Assembly (NCBI GenBank): GCA_963807355.1
Contig: CAWEBX010000018.1
Coordinates: forward strand, 1-64,000
Length of the DNA stretch: 64,000 nt
Direction of reading: 5' to 3'
Source: Nitrobacter sp963807355
GTDB lineage: Bacteria; Pseudomonadota; Alphaproteobacteria; Rhizobiales; Xanthobacteraceae
A program made the position numbers and the translations under genes. Shown piece after piece: positions 42,319 through 51,730 of the stretch (its first letter is position 1; each line of letters starts with the position of its first letter). The notes under the pieces were generated by a model. That model saw only the letters and a list, made by a program, of their open reading frames with translations. It was not told the origin of the DNA and ran no database searches.

Positions 42319-42332
42319 GAACGCTCCTGCTG

Positions 42333-43210
42333 CTAGATGGCCTCGGCGCCGGAGATGATTTCGATCAGCTCCTTGGTGATCATCGCCTGGCGGGTCCGGT
42401 TGTAAACCAGCGTTTGCTTACGGATCATGTCGCCCGCGTTACGCGTCGCGTTGTCCATCGCCGTCATCTGTGCGCCGTAGAACGAGGCGTTGTTCTCCAG
42501 AAGCGCGCGGAAAATCTGCACCGCGAGATTGCGCGGAAGCAGCCGGTCGAGAATCTCATCCTCTTCCGGCTCGTATTCGTAGGATGGCGCCGCATCGCCA
42601 TTTCCGGCCGCAGCCTCGACCGCAAGCGGAATGACCTGCTGGGCGGTGGGAATTGTGCAATGACGGACTGGAAGCGCGAATAGAACAGGGTGCAGACGTC
42701 GAACTCGCCGGCGTCGAACCGAGCCAGCACTTTCTCTGCGATCGCTTCGGCATTGACGAAGCCGAGCTGACGCACCGAGCGCAGTTCGACGGTCTCGACG
42801 ATCTGCTTGTCGAAGTTGCGGCGAAGCTGCTCGTAACCTTTTCGCCCGACGCAGAAGAACTTGACCTCCTTGCCCTGGTTCATCAAGGCGAAGGCCCTTT
42901 CACGGGCCAGGCGGACGATGGCCGAGTTGAACGCGCCGGATAGGCCGCGCTCTCCGGTGCAGACCAGAAGCAAGTGAACTTGATCCTTACCGGTGCCGAC
43001 CAGAAGCGGCGACGCGTTGGGCGAGCCGGCCGCGGCGGTGGCAATGTTTGAAATCACCGTGTCCATTTTCTCGGCGTAGGGCCGCGCTGCTTCCGCGGCG
43101 TTCTGCGCGCGGCGGAGTTTGGAGGCCGCCACCATCTGCATGGCTTTGGTAATCTTTTGTGTCGCCTTGGTAGAGGCGATGCGGACCCGCATGTCTTTAA
43201 GGCTGGCCAT
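42333..43210 (-). CDS. atpG: ATP synthase F1 gamma subunit, one-base frameshift as read
   Basis: The rotor shaft protein. From ATG 43210 it reads MASLKDMRVRIASTKATQKI, the canonical start, and stays in frame to FQSVIAQF near 42650. There one base is missing (GGGAATTG on the plus strand where GGGAATTTG is needed). The next frame continues perfectly: IPTAQQVIPLAVEAAAG, then LLENNASFYGAQMTAMDNAT, RQAMITKELIEIISGAEAI and a TAG at 42333. Restored, the protein would be about 292 residues, the normal length. Since F1 without gamma does not work, a sequencing error is more likely than a true mutation. Confidence 0.9.
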
Positions 43211-43243
43211 CGATAACCCTGTCTATCTCCTGCTCGGCCTTTC

Positions 43244-43272
43244 GCCTCTCTCGCTTGCGGGGAGGGCGAGGG
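43244..43272. repeat. Short inverted repeat between atpG and atpA
   Basis: CCTCTCTCGC TTGC GGGGAGGGCGAGG is an imperfect hairpin of the CCCTCTCCCGC-type intergenic repeats frequent in this group. It may act as an mRNA stabiliser or attenuator between the two cistrons. Confidence 0.45.
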
Positions 43273-43355
43273 AGGGATCCGACGCGATTTGTATCACTTG
43301 TTCCATTCCACCGGCTGCGCCGGTTGACCACCCAAAAGCGGGAGATGTGAAAGGA

Positions 43356-44888
43356 TCAAGCAAAGGTCTTGGCGTAGCCCTCGACGGCAGCCTTGAGCTT
43401 GGCGGCGGTATCGTCACTCAGGTCACGGCTTTCACGGATGGCATTGAGAATGTCGGCGTTCTTGCCGCGCAGCAGCGACAAGAGCCCGTCCTCAAACGCG
43501 CGCACCTTGTTGAGCGGCAGCGGATCAAGATAGCCGTTGGTACCGGCCCATATCACCACCACCTGCTCTTCCATCTTCAGCGGCGAGAACTGCGGCTGCT
43601 TCAGGAGTTCGGTCAGGCGCGAGCCGCGGTTGAGCAGGCGCTGGGTCGAGGCGTCGAGGTCGGAGCCGAACTGCGCGAAGGCCGCCATTTCGCGGTACTG
43701 CGCGAGTTCGCCCTTGATCTTGCCGGCGACCTTCTTCATCGCCTTGGTCTGCGCCGACGAGCCGACACGCGACACCGAAAGACCGACGTTCACCGCGGGA
43801 CGGATGCCCTGGAAGAACAGGTCGGTTTCGAGGAAGATCTGGCCGTCGGTGATTGAAATCACGTTGGTTGGAATGTAGGCCGACACGTCGTTGGCCTGAG
43901 TCTCGATCACCGGCAGCGCGGTCAGCGAGCCGTTGCCTTGGCTGTCGTTCAGCTTGGCGGCGCGTTCCAGAAGGCGGGAATGCAGGTAGAACACGTCGCC
44001 CGGATAGGCTTCGCGGCCCGGCGGGCGGCGCAGCAAAAGCGACATTTGACGATAGGCGACGGCCTGCTTGGAGAGGTCGTCATAAATAATGACGGCGTGC
44101 ATGGCGTTGTCGCGGAAGTATTCGCCCATGGTGCAGCCGGTGAACGGCGCGAGGTACTGCATCGGGGCCGGATCGGACGCGGTTGCGGCGACGACGATCG
44201 AATATTCCAGCGCACCCTGCTCTTCGAGCACCTTGACGAACTGCGCCACGGTGGAACGCTTCTGGCCGACCGCGACGTAGACGCAGTAGAGCTTCTGGCT
44301 CTCCGGGGCGCCAGCGACGTTCAGCGGCTTCTGATTGAGAATGGTGTCCAGCGCAATCGCGGTTTTGCCAGTCTGGCGGTCGCCGATGATCAACTCGCGC
44401 TGTCCGCGGCCGATCGGGATCAAGGCGTCGATGGCCTTGAGGCCGGTCGCCATCGGCTCGTGAACCGACTTGCGCGGAATGATGCCGGGAGCCTTGACGT
44501 CAACGCGCTTGCGCTCGGTGCCCTGGATCGGACCCTTACCGTCGATCGGATTGCCCAGCGCATCGACCACGCGGCCGAGCAGGCCTTTGCCGACCGGCGT
44601 GTCGACGATGGCGCGGGTGCGCTTGACGGTCTGACCCTCTTTGATCTCGCGGTCGGCGCCAAAAATCACGATACCGACATTGTCGGTTTCGAGGTTCAGC
44701 GCCATGCCGCGCGTGCCGTTTTCGAACTCGACCATCTCGCCGGCCTGGATGTTGTCGAGGCCGTAGACGCGGGCAATACCGTCGCCGACGGACAGCACCT
44801 GTCCGACCTCCGAAACTTCGGCTTCTTTGCCGAAATTCTTGATCTGATCCTTCAGGATCGCGGAAATTTCCGCGGCGCGGATGTCCAT
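43356..44888 (-). CDS. atpA: ATP synthase F1 alpha subunit
   Basis: A 510-residue regulatory subunit. MDIRAAEISAILKDQIKNFG starts it, GDRQTGKTAIALDTILNQKP is the P-loop, and PAVNVGLSVSRVGSSAQTKA holds the arginine-finger region (SVSRVGSSAQ). Its ATG overlaps the last base of the atpH stop (TGATG), giving coupled translation. Confidence 0.97.
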   Translation of the reverse strand: MDIRAAEISAILKDQIKNFGKEAEVSEVGQVLSVGDGIARVYGLDNIQAGEMVEFENGTRGMALNLETDNVGIVIFGADREIKEGQTVKRTRAIVDTPVGKGLLGRVVDALGNPIDGKGPIQGTERKRVDVKAPGIIPRKSVHEPMATGLKAIDALIPIGRGQRELIIGDRQTGKTAIALDTILNQKPLNVAGAPESQKLYCVYVAVGQKRSTVAQFVKVLEEQGALEYSIVVAATASDPAPMQYLAPFTGCTMGEYFRDNAMHAVIIYDDLSKQAVAYRQMSLLLRRPPGREAYPGDVFYLHSRLLERAAKLNDSQGNGSLTALPVIETQANDVSAYIPTNVISITDGQIFLETDLFFQGIRPAVNVGLSVSRVGSSAQTKAMKKVAGKIKGELAQYREMAAFAQFGSDLDASTQRLLNRGSRLTELLKQPQFSPLKMEEQVVVIWAGTNGYLDPLPLNKVRAFEDGLLSLLRGKNADILNAIRESRDLSDDTAAKLKAAVEGYAKTFA

Positions 44889-45448
44889 CAGCCTGCCTCT
44901 TTCATCGCGTGCTTAATCGAATTGAGTTTGGTCCGGAGCGAAGTGTCCACCATGCGGCTGCCGAGCTTGACAACAAGTCCGCCGATGATGGATGGATCGA
45001 CTTTCACGTTGAGCGTGATGTCCTTGCCCGTCACTGATTTCAGTGCGGTTTTCAGCGCGTCCAGATTCTTGTCATTGAGCTTCTCGGCGACGGTAACCTC
45101 CGCCGTGGCCTCGCCCTTGAACTTCGCGACCAGCGCGCGAAACGCCCGGATCACGTCGGCAACCGCAAACAGCCGGCGGTTGGCGGCCAGGACTTTCAGG
45201 AAGTTTGCGGTCGTGCCGCCGATCCCGGCCTTGCTCAGCACGGCGGCGAGTGCCTTGCTTTGCGTATCGGCGCTGAAAACCGGACTGCGCACGAGGCGCA
45301 AAAGCTCAGCGCTGTCCGCCAGCATGGCATCGAACTTGTCGAGGTCGGCCTTGACGGCGTCGATCGATTTGTCTTCGCGCGCCAGTTCGAACAAGGCCGT
45401 CGCATAACGGCCGGACACACCAGAAACCGAGGGATCTACAGCAGCCAC
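44888..45448 (-). CDS. atpH: ATP synthase F1 delta subunit
   Basis: A 186-residue stator protein linking F1 to the b-subunits. The family begins (A)AxDPSVSGVSGRYATALFEL, so GTG 45448 (GAAGAG upstream) is chosen; the open frame continues to 45511. FLKVLAANRRLFAVADVIRA and DPSIIGGLVVKLGSRMVDTS are family signatures, and the end SLRTKLNSIKHAMKEAG is complete. First gene of the F1 operon; the F0 genes are not in this window, as usual in alphaproteobacteria. Confidence 0.94.
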   Translation of the reverse strand: MAAVDPSVSGVSGRYATALFELAREDKSIDAVKADLDKFDAMLADSAELLRLVRSPVFSADTQSKALAAVLSKAGIGGTTANFLKVLAANRRLFAVADVIRAFRALVAKFKGEATAEVTVAEKLNDKNLDALKTALKSVTGKDITLNVKVDPSIIGGLVVKLGSRMVDTSLRTKLNSIKHAMKEAG

Positions 45449-46092
45449 CAGCGCGCTCTTCAAGCTGTCAAACTCGCAGGGGAAAAGCCGTCGCCGAACA
45501 AGCGGCGCCAAAGCGGCCCAAGCCCTTGGAATTCAAGAGGGACTTCGATTTCCGGCCGACACGAGCGTACCGGCAGCGTTAAAATCGCGGCTTTGCTAAC
45601 ATAGCGCGCGCGCAGGTGCAATATGACGGCGGCGTGCGGCGATGCCTTGTCGCATGGCGCCGGAAATTCAACCGGTGTTGGAAGTTCGGTCAATCGCGCG
45701 AAGCACTAGGCGCATTCCTGCGTACAGTCATTGGATTGGCAAATGCTGGATCAGGACAAAAAGCAATCAGACCCTTGTCATGGCGGTTTCTCTACACGGC
45801 TGAGCCAAGCTTAGTGCCTAGGTGCGCTCCGCAGTACTTAATGAATGGTCACTGATCCGGCGCTATAACTTTCTTTTACAGTATATTGATGTATATTATC
45901 ATGTATATTTTATTAATATATGTATTGTCACGATTAGTGGACGAATCCCTCTCGATCAAAAGATATTTCATCCGAGTCACGAAGCAATTCCTTGCCCATT
46001 TTAGGCCTTAGTTTGAGGATCAACCCTGCCGCGACGAAAAAGTCAGGGGTTTCACTTGCCGCAGGGGCGGCAATACTTTCAAGGGTCCTTCA
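45449..46092. other. 0.64 kb divergent region with an AT-rich islet
   Basis: The first part must hold the atp operon promoter: on the minus strand TATGTTAGC at about 45605-45597 could be a -10. From about 45863 to 45935 the sequence is almost pure A and T (TACAGTATATTGATGTATAT then TATCATGTATATTTTATTAA), in sharp contrast to the rest. It may be the promoter/UP region of the rlpA-like gene at 46093. Small frames (45616-45855 and others) have no support. Confidence 0.5.
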
Positions 46093-46611
46093 ATGTTGTA
46101 CTCGCAAAAGACGACCTTAGGGTTTCTCATCCGGCCGCGTACGTTGGCCGCCGTGATCGCCGCAAGCGTTTTGATTGCAGGCAGCGTCACCGGGGCATCG
46201 GCCCGGTCGAGCAACCATCATCGGCATCATCATCACCACAATCACCAGGGGCATTATGCGAAGAGCCACGGCGCCAGCGGATCGTCCTGGCTGAACGCCA
46301 ATGCTTCTTTTGGAAGCTCGGCCTATTCGAGCCGATCGTTCTCTGGCATGGCCTCCTATTACGGCAATGAAGCCGGTAGCCGCACCGCATCCGGCCAGCG
46401 CTTCAATCAGAACGCCATGACCGCCGCCCATCGCCATCTGCCGTTCGGAACCAGGCTGAGGGTCACCCATGGCAGCCGCAGCGTGGTCGTCACCGTCAAT
46501 GATCGCGGTCCGTTCATCCGCGGTCGTGTGCTGGATCTTTCGAAAGGTGCCGCCCGTGTGATCGGTTTGACCGGCAGCGGCGTCGGCCGTGTGGTCGCCG
46601 AGGTCATGTAA
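46093..46611 (+). CDS. RlpA-like double-psi beta-barrel protein
   Basis: A 172-residue exported protein. The N-terminus has a long hydrophobic segment (TLAAVIAASVLIAGSVTGAS ARS). Next comes a His-rich stretch (NHHRHHHHHNHQGHYAKSHG, residues 41-60) that could bind metal. The DPBB domain follows: FSGMASYYGNEAGSRTASGQ, FNQNAMTAAHRHLPFGTRLR and VTVNDRGPFIRGRVLDLSKG. The Asp in NDRGPF is the RlpA catalytic position. There is no SPOR domain, so septal targeting is not indicated. Either a lytic transglycosylase or a non-catalytic relative. Confidence 0.88.
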   Translation: MLYSQKTTLGFLIRPRTLAAVIAASVLIAGSVTGASARSSNHHRHHHHHNHQGHYAKSHGASGSSWLNANASFGSSAYSSRSFSGMASYYGNEAGSRTASGQRFNQNAMTAAHRHLPFGTRLRVTHGSRSVVVTVNDRGPFIRGRVLDLSKGAARVIGLTGSGVGRVVAEVM

Positions 46612-46817
46612 GTCCCGCGCCAAGGCGTTTTCCGGACAAGCGGCGTCCGGAGATTTTCTTCGGCCCTTTAGCTCAAGCCATAGCTTCCCGGGGCCGGAGT
46701 TGGCCTCGGTCCGATCCCACATGAGCGCCTCGCGATGTACCGGTCGTCTGACGGATCGGCTGAGTCGTTCGCGAGGACGGGGCGCGTCGGCGAACCGGAG
46801 TGTGCTCGAAAAGGCTG

Positions 46818-49028
46818 TTATAGAAAGCTCTGGGGATCAATATCCACTTCGAGCTTGAGATTGCCCCTGGTCTTCGGCGCAGACGCGAGCCAGCCGCGCA
46901 AATAGACGGAGAGGTCCAAGCTGCGCGCCGACTTCACCAGCAGGCGAAATCGATAGCGCCCCTTGATCAGGGCAAGCGGCGCTTCCGCCGGTCCGAGCAC
47001 CTGAATGCGCTGGTCGATCGGCGCGATTGCGACGAGCCGGCGGGCGAAGCTCTCTGCGCTCGGGCGGTCGCCTGCGGATATGATCAGGCTGGCCAGTCGG
47101 CCGAACGGCGGGTAGCCGGTCCGCTCCCGCGCCGCGATTTCGCTGGAATAGAACGCCTCGCGGTCGCTCGCGACCAGCGCCTTCATCACGGGATGTTCGG
47201 GCTGGTGAGTTTGCAGATAGCCGATGCCGTGACCCTGCTCGCGGCCGGTGCGACCGATCACCTGATTGAGCAGTTGGAAGGTTCGCTCGGCGGCGCGAGG
47301 GTCACCGTTGCCGAGGCCCAGGTCGGCATCAACCACTCCGACGAGGTTCAGGCGCGGAAAATGGTGTCCCTTCGCCACAAGCTGCGTGCCGATGATGATG
47401 TCGACGCGGCCCTCCGCGATGTCATTAAGGTCCGAGCGCATGGTCTCGATCGAGGTGATCAGGTCGCTCGACAGCGCCATGGTGCGCGCGTCGGGGAATA
47501 GTGCGGCGGCCTCTTCCTGCAACCGTTCGACTCCGGGGCCAACCGCGACCAGCGATTCCTCCGCCGCGCAATGCGGGCATTGATGCGGGCGCGGCATTGA
47601 GAAGCCGCAGTGATGGCATACGAGCCGCTGACGGAAGCGGTGATCCACGAGCCAGGCATCGCAGATGGTGCAGGCGAAGCGGTGGCCGCAGGCGCGGCAC
47701 AAGGTCAGCGGCGCATAGCCGCGGCGATTGAGAAACAGCAGAGCCTGCTCGCGCCGCTCGATGGCGGTCCGAATCTCTTCGGCCAGACGCGGAGAAATGA
47801 AGTGGCCGCGCGACGGTCCCTCGCGTCGAAGATCGATCAGTTCGATCTGTGGCAAATGCTGACCGCCGAACCGGGATGTCAGCGCGATGCGCTGGTAGCG
47901 TCCCTTGCGCGCATTGACCTCGCTTTCGACGGATGGCGTCGCCGAGGCCAGTATGATCGGGATCTTCGCGACATGTGCGCGAACCACGGCCATGTCGCGG
48001 GCGTGATAGCGCACCCCCTCGTCCTGCTTGTAGGCTTGATCGTGCTCCTCGTCGACGATGATCAGTCCGAGGTTAGCGTAGGGAAGAAACAGCGCGGAGC
48101 GGGCGCCGACCACAACCTGCGCCTCGCCCGCCGCAATGGCTGCCCAGTTGCGCGCGCGGGTGCGCGGCGTCAATTCGGAATGCCATTCCAGCGGCCGCTC
48201 GCCGAAGCGGGCGGCGAAACGGTCGCGGAACTGCCCCGTCAACGCAATCTCGGGCATCAAGATCAAAGCCTGCTTGCCGCGGCGGACGGTTTCGGCGACC
48301 GCTTCGAAATAGACTTCGGTCTTTCCGGAGCCGGTCACTCCATCGAGCAGCGCGACGTGGAACGTGCCGTTTGACGCCAGCGTGCGCATGGCGTCCACTG
48401 CCGCTCGCTGCGAGCGGGAAAAGTCGGGGACGGCGAAGTCGGGATCCGGCGGCGGGGGCGGCGGCGCTCGCGGCATTGGCTGGATTGTCAGCGTGCCTTC
48501 GTCGACAAGACCATCGACGACGCCGGCGCTGACGCCCGCTTCCTTGGCCGCATCGGATTTTGCACGCAGCAATCCATCCGACAGGACTTCCAGCAGCCGC
48601 CGTCGTGCCGGGGTCATGCGCCGGGGTGGCTCGCCGCTCAGCCGCACGCCTGGTCGCGTCCGCTCCAGCCCGAGGTGTTCGCCCATCCGCAGGCTCATGC
48701 GCATGACCATGCCGCGTGGCGACAATGTGTAGTTGGCGACCCAGTCGATCAGCGCGCGGAGTTCGTCCCTGAGCGGAGGTACATCGAGCTTGTCGGAGAT
48801 GTCCTTCAAGCGGTTGTGCAGACGCGGATCGGGTGCGGGATTCTCGGTCCAGACCACGGCGACCACCTCGCGGGGGCCAAGCGGCACCGTCACCACGTCG
48901 CCGGGCCGCACCTCCATGCCGCTCGGCACGCGATAGGAATAGGCATGATCGATCGCAACGGGAACCTGCACATCGACGATGCGCGTCGTCGATGACGGGA
49001 ATGTGCCATTGCGCGAAGAACGGTCCAT
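46818..49028 (-). CDS. priA: Primosomal protein N' (replication restart helicase)
   Basis: A 736-residue 3'-5' helicase that reloads the replisome at collapsed forks. The N-terminal DNA-binding domain opens VDVQVPVAIDHAYSYRVPSG. Helicase motifs follow: GVTGSGKTEVYFEAVAETVR (Walker A), IIVDEEHDQAYKQDE (DEEH box), ASATPSVESEVNA and LNRRGYAPLTLCRACGHRFA. The zinc-binding cysteines C-x2-C repeat (CRACGHRFACTIC, CHHCGFSMPRPHQCPHC). The end FLLVKSA-type and LKLEVDIDPQSFL is complete. Confidence 0.96.
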   Translation of the reverse strand: MDRSSRNGTFPSSTTRIVDVQVPVAIDHAYSYRVPSGMEVRPGDVVTVPLGPREVVAVVWTENPAPDPRLHNRLKDISDKLDVPPLRDELRALIDWVANYTLSPRGMVMRMSLRMGEHLGLERTRPGVRLSGEPPRRMTPARRRLLEVLSDGLLRAKSDAAKEAGVSAGVVDGLVDEGTLTIQPMPRAPPPPPPDPDFAVPDFSRSQRAAVDAMRTLASNGTFHVALLDGVTGSGKTEVYFEAVAETVRRGKQALILMPEIALTGQFRDRFAARFGERPLEWHSELTPRTRARNWAAIAAGEAQVVVGARSALFLPYANLGLIIVDEEHDQAYKQDEGVRYHARDMAVVRAHVAKIPIILASATPSVESEVNARKGRYQRIALTSRFGGQHLPQIELIDLRREGPSRGHFISPRLAEEIRTAIERREQALLFLNRRGYAPLTLCRACGHRFACTICDAWLVDHRFRQRLVCHHCGFSMPRPHQCPHCAAEESLVAVGPGVERLQEEAAALFPDARTMALSSDLITSIETMRSDLNDIAEGRVDIIIGTQLVAKGHHFPRLNLVGVVDADLGLGNGDPRAAERTFQLLNQVIGRTGREQGHGIGYLQTHQPEHPVMKALVASDREAFYSSEIAARERTGYPPFGRLASLIISAGDRPSAESFARRLVAIAPIDQRIQVLGPAEAPLALIKGRYRFRLLVKSARSLDLSVYLRGWLASAPKTRGNLKLEVDIDPQSFL

Positions 49029-49086
49029 CCGGAGAATCGGCCTCTGTCGGGAGTGGCGGACAGCTTAGAGCCTTTCCGGTTCTGGC

Positions 49087-49193
49087 GAAATCAGAAGCGG
49101 AGCTCTATCATTTTGATCTAACGCGTTTTCTTCACGCGAACCGGTATTCATCCTCGGGTCAAGCCCGAGGACATGCTTCGCTCGAAAACGCTA
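49087..49193. repeat. Dispersed intergenic repeat, copy C
   Basis: It contains AAATCAGAAGCGGAGCTCTA, ACGCGTTTTCTTCACGCGAA, CCGGTATTCATCCTCGGGTC and GCTTCGCTCGAAAACGCTAT, matching 29302 and 39201. A TCCTCGGGTCAAGCCCGAGG palindrome sits inside. It lies between the divergent priA and xerC genes. Confidence 0.75.
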
Positions 49194-49293
49194 TGGGAGG
49201 GCCCGGCACCATAGGCCAGCCGGCGGGAAAGTTAGCGAAGGATAAACGAAAGCGGCGCGATATAACCGCCGGACTTATAGGCAAGGTGCGAAG

Positions 49294-50259
49294 ATGGCGA
49301 GACTCGCAGATCCGCTACCAGATCTCGCCTGCACGGCGTCGGATGTCGGGCAGCAAATCGTGCGATGGCTGGCGCATCTGCGTGCCGAGCGTCGGCTGTC
49401 GCCAAAGACGCTTGAAGCCTATGCGCGCGATGTCCGGCAATGCCTGATGTTTCTCGGCCAGCACTGGGGCGAGTTGGTGACGTTGAAGCGTTTCGCCGCG
49501 CTCGAGCCAGGCGATATCAGAGCCTTCATGGCCGCGCGACGCGCGGAGGACATTGGTGGCCGCTCGTTGATGCGTTCGCTGGCGGGGCTGCGTTCATTCG
49601 CGCGATTTCTGGAACGGGAAGGGCTCGGCAAGATCGGTGCGCTCGGCGCGATCCGCGCGCCGAAGGTTGGCAAGAGCCTCCCGAAGCCGATCCATATGAG
49701 CGCGGCGAAGCGTTTTGCCGACGCCTCCGAGCGGGCCGGCGAGGATCGAGAGCCATGGATCTGGGCACGCGATGCAGCCGTCATGGCGCTATTATACGGA
49801 TCCGGCCTGCGGATTTCCGAGGCGCTCGGGTTGAAGCGCCGCGATGTGCCGCAGCCCGGCGCGGGCGACGTTCTGGTGGTCACCGGGAAGGGCAACAAGA
49901 CGCGGATGGTGCCGGTGCTGCAGAACGTGCTGGCGCTGGTTCATGAGTATGTGGCGATGTGCCCGCATTCGCTGCCGCCGGAAGGACCGATCTTCGTCGG
50001 CGCGCGGGGCGGCCCGCTCAGGGCCCGCATCATCCAGCTTGTGATGGCGCGGATGCGCGGCGCGCTCGGTCTGCCCGACAGCGCCACGCCTCATGCGCTG
50101 CGCCATTCATTCGCGACGCATCTCTTAAGCCGCGGCGGTGATTTGCGCGCAATTCAGGAACTGCTTGGCCACGCGTCGCTCTCGACCACGCAGATCTACA
50201 CCGGCATCGACAGCGAGCGACTGCTGGAAGTCTACAGGACGGCGCATCCTCGCGCCTGA
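49294..50259 (+). CDS. xerC: Tyrosine recombinase XerC
   Basis: A 321-residue recombinase that resolves chromosome dimers at dif. The N-terminal SAM-like domain (VRWLAHLRAERRLSPKTLEA) precedes the catalytic domain: Arg in YGSGLRISEALGLKRRDV, Lys in VTGKGNKTRMVPVL, HALRHSFATHLLSRGGDLRA with H-x-x-R, GHASLSTTQIYTGID with the second His and the nucleophile Tyr. All catalytic residues are in place. It is chromosomal XerC by length and location beside priA, not an island integrase. Confidence 0.92.
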   Translation: MARLADPLPDLACTASDVGQQIVRWLAHLRAERRLSPKTLEAYARDVRQCLMFLGQHWGELVTLKRFAALEPGDIRAFMAARRAEDIGGRSLMRSLAGLRSFARFLEREGLGKIGALGAIRAPKVGKSLPKPIHMSAAKRFADASERAGEDREPWIWARDAAVMALLYGSGLRISEALGLKRRDVPQPGAGDVLVVTGKGNKTRMVPVLQNVLALVHEYVAMCPHSLPPEGPIFVGARGGPLRARIIQLVMARMRGALGLPDSATPHALRHSFATHLLSRGGDLRAIQELLGHASLSTTQIYTGIDSERLLEVYRTAHPRA

Positions 50260-50291
50260 CCGAAGATCGCGGTGCAGGCAACTCGCCGCTC

Positions 50292-51695
50292 TCACATATG
50301 AATAGCCCGTTTGCCGGCTGCGAGGGCGGCTTCCTTGATCGCTTCCGATCGCGTCGGGTGCGCGTGGCAGGTGCGCGCGAGGTCTTCCGCTGATCCGCCG
50401 AACTCCATCAGCACGCAAGCCTCGTGGATCAGCTCGCCAGCCTCGCGACCGATGATGTGAACGCCGAGCACGCGATCGGTTTTCGCGTCCGCGAGAATCT
50501 TCACAAAGCCGTCGGTGGTCTGGTTGACCTTGGAGCGGCCATTTGCCGTGAACGGAAACTTGCCAACGGTATAGGCTATGCCGGCCTGCTTCAGCTCCTC
50601 CTCGGTCTTGCCGACCGATGAAACCTCGGGCGTTGTGTAGATCACGCTGGGTATCACGTCGTAGTTCACATGGCCGGCCTGGCCCGCGAGGATTTCCGCG
50701 CACGCCACGCCTTCGTCCTCGGCCTTGTGCGCCAACATCGGTCCCTTGACGACGTCGCCGATGGCGTAGGTGCCTTTCACGCTGGTCGCAAAATGCGCGT
50801 CGATCTCCACGCGGCCGCGCTCGTCGAGCGCGACGCCTGCCTCCTTCAGGCCGAGGCCGTCGGTGTAGGGCGTGCGGCCGATCGCGACCAGAACCACGTC
50901 GGCTTCGATTGTCTCTGCCGCACCGCCTGCGGCGGGTTCGACCTGCGCCATCAGCGTCTTGCCAGATGTATCGACGCCCGTGACCTTGGCGCCGAGCTTG
51001 AATGCAAAGCCTTGCTTTTCGAGAAGGCGCTGAAACTGCTTTGCGATTTCGCCGTCCATGCCGGGCAGGATGCGATCGAGAAATTCCACCACCGTGACCT
51101 GCGCGCCGAGGCGGCGCCACACCGAGCCAAGTTCCAGGCCGATCACGCCGGCGCCGACGATCAGAAGCCTGCCCGGCACCTTGTCGAGCGACAGCGCACC
51201 GGTCGACGACACGATGCGCTTTTCGTCGATCTCAAGGCCCTTGAGCTTCGCGACATCGGAGCCGGTGGCGATCACGATGTTTTTCGTCTCAACAGTCTGG
51301 GTCTTGCCGTCGGCGATCGTCACTTCGACCTTGCCGACGCCGAGAATTTTTCCGGTGCCGCTGATGACGTCGATCTTGTTCTTCTTCATCAGGTACTCGA
51401 CGCCCTTGACGTTGCCGTCGATGCCCTGCTGTTTGAAATTCATCATCGCGGGCAAATCGAGTTTGGGGGCAGAGACGCCGATGCCCATTTTTGCGAACGA
51501 ATGTCCGGCTTCCTCGAACATTTCAGAGGCGTGCAACAAGGCTTTCGACGGCATGCAGCCGACATTGAGGCAGGTGCCGCCAAGCGTCGGGTTCTTCTCG
51601 ACGACGGCAACCTTCATGCCGAGTTGCGCCGCGCGAATGGCGCAGACGTAGCCGCCGGGACCGGTGCCGATAACGATGAGGTCGTAAGTCGCCAT
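50292..51695 (-). CDS. lpdA: Dihydrolipoyl dehydrogenase (E3)
   Basis: A 467-residue flavoprotein that reoxidises lipoyl groups of the 2-oxoglutarate dehydrogenase complex. FAD-binding GTGPGGYVCAIRAAQLGMK, redox disulfide GGTCLNVGCMPSKALLH, NAD-binding IVGAGVIGLELGSVWRRLGA and the C-terminal HAHPTRSEAIKEAAL with the His-Glu pair are all present. It is last in the mdh-suc-lpd run, 240 bases past a hypothetical gene and a broken SDR gene. Confidence 0.95.
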   Translation of the reverse strand: MATYDLIVIGTGPGGYVCAIRAAQLGMKVAVVEKNPTLGGTCLNVGCMPSKALLHASEMFEEAGHSFAKMGIGVSAPKLDLPAMMNFKQQGIDGNVKGVEYLMKKNKIDVISGTGKILGVGKVEVTIADGKTQTVETKNIVIATGSDVAKLKGLEIDEKRIVSSTGALSLDKVPGRLLIVGAGVIGLELGSVWRRLGAQVTVVEFLDRILPGMDGEIAKQFQRLLEKQGFAFKLGAKVTGVDTSGKTLMAQVEPAAGGAAETIEADVVLVAIGRTPYTDGLGLKEAGVALDERGRVEIDAHFATSVKGTYAIGDVVKGPMLAHKAEDEGVACAEILAGQAGHVNYDVIPSVIYTTPEVSSVGKTEEELKQAGIAYTVGKFPFTANGRSKVNQTTDGFVKILADAKTDRVLGVHIIGREAGELIHEACVLMEFGGSAEDLARTCHAHPTRSEAIKEAALAAGKRAIHM

Positions 51696-51730
51696 GGTCT
51701 CAGATCCTGTCGTTTCCTTGTGACGCGCCT

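Noticed and set aside
43938..45407. A 489-codon open frame opposite atpA and atpH
   Set aside because: It is antisense to two certain genes; its residues mirror the third-position GC bias and have no motif.
49294..50259. XerC as an island integrase
   Set aside because: It lies next to priA, far from the tRNA remnants, and matches chromosomal XerC in length and motifs.
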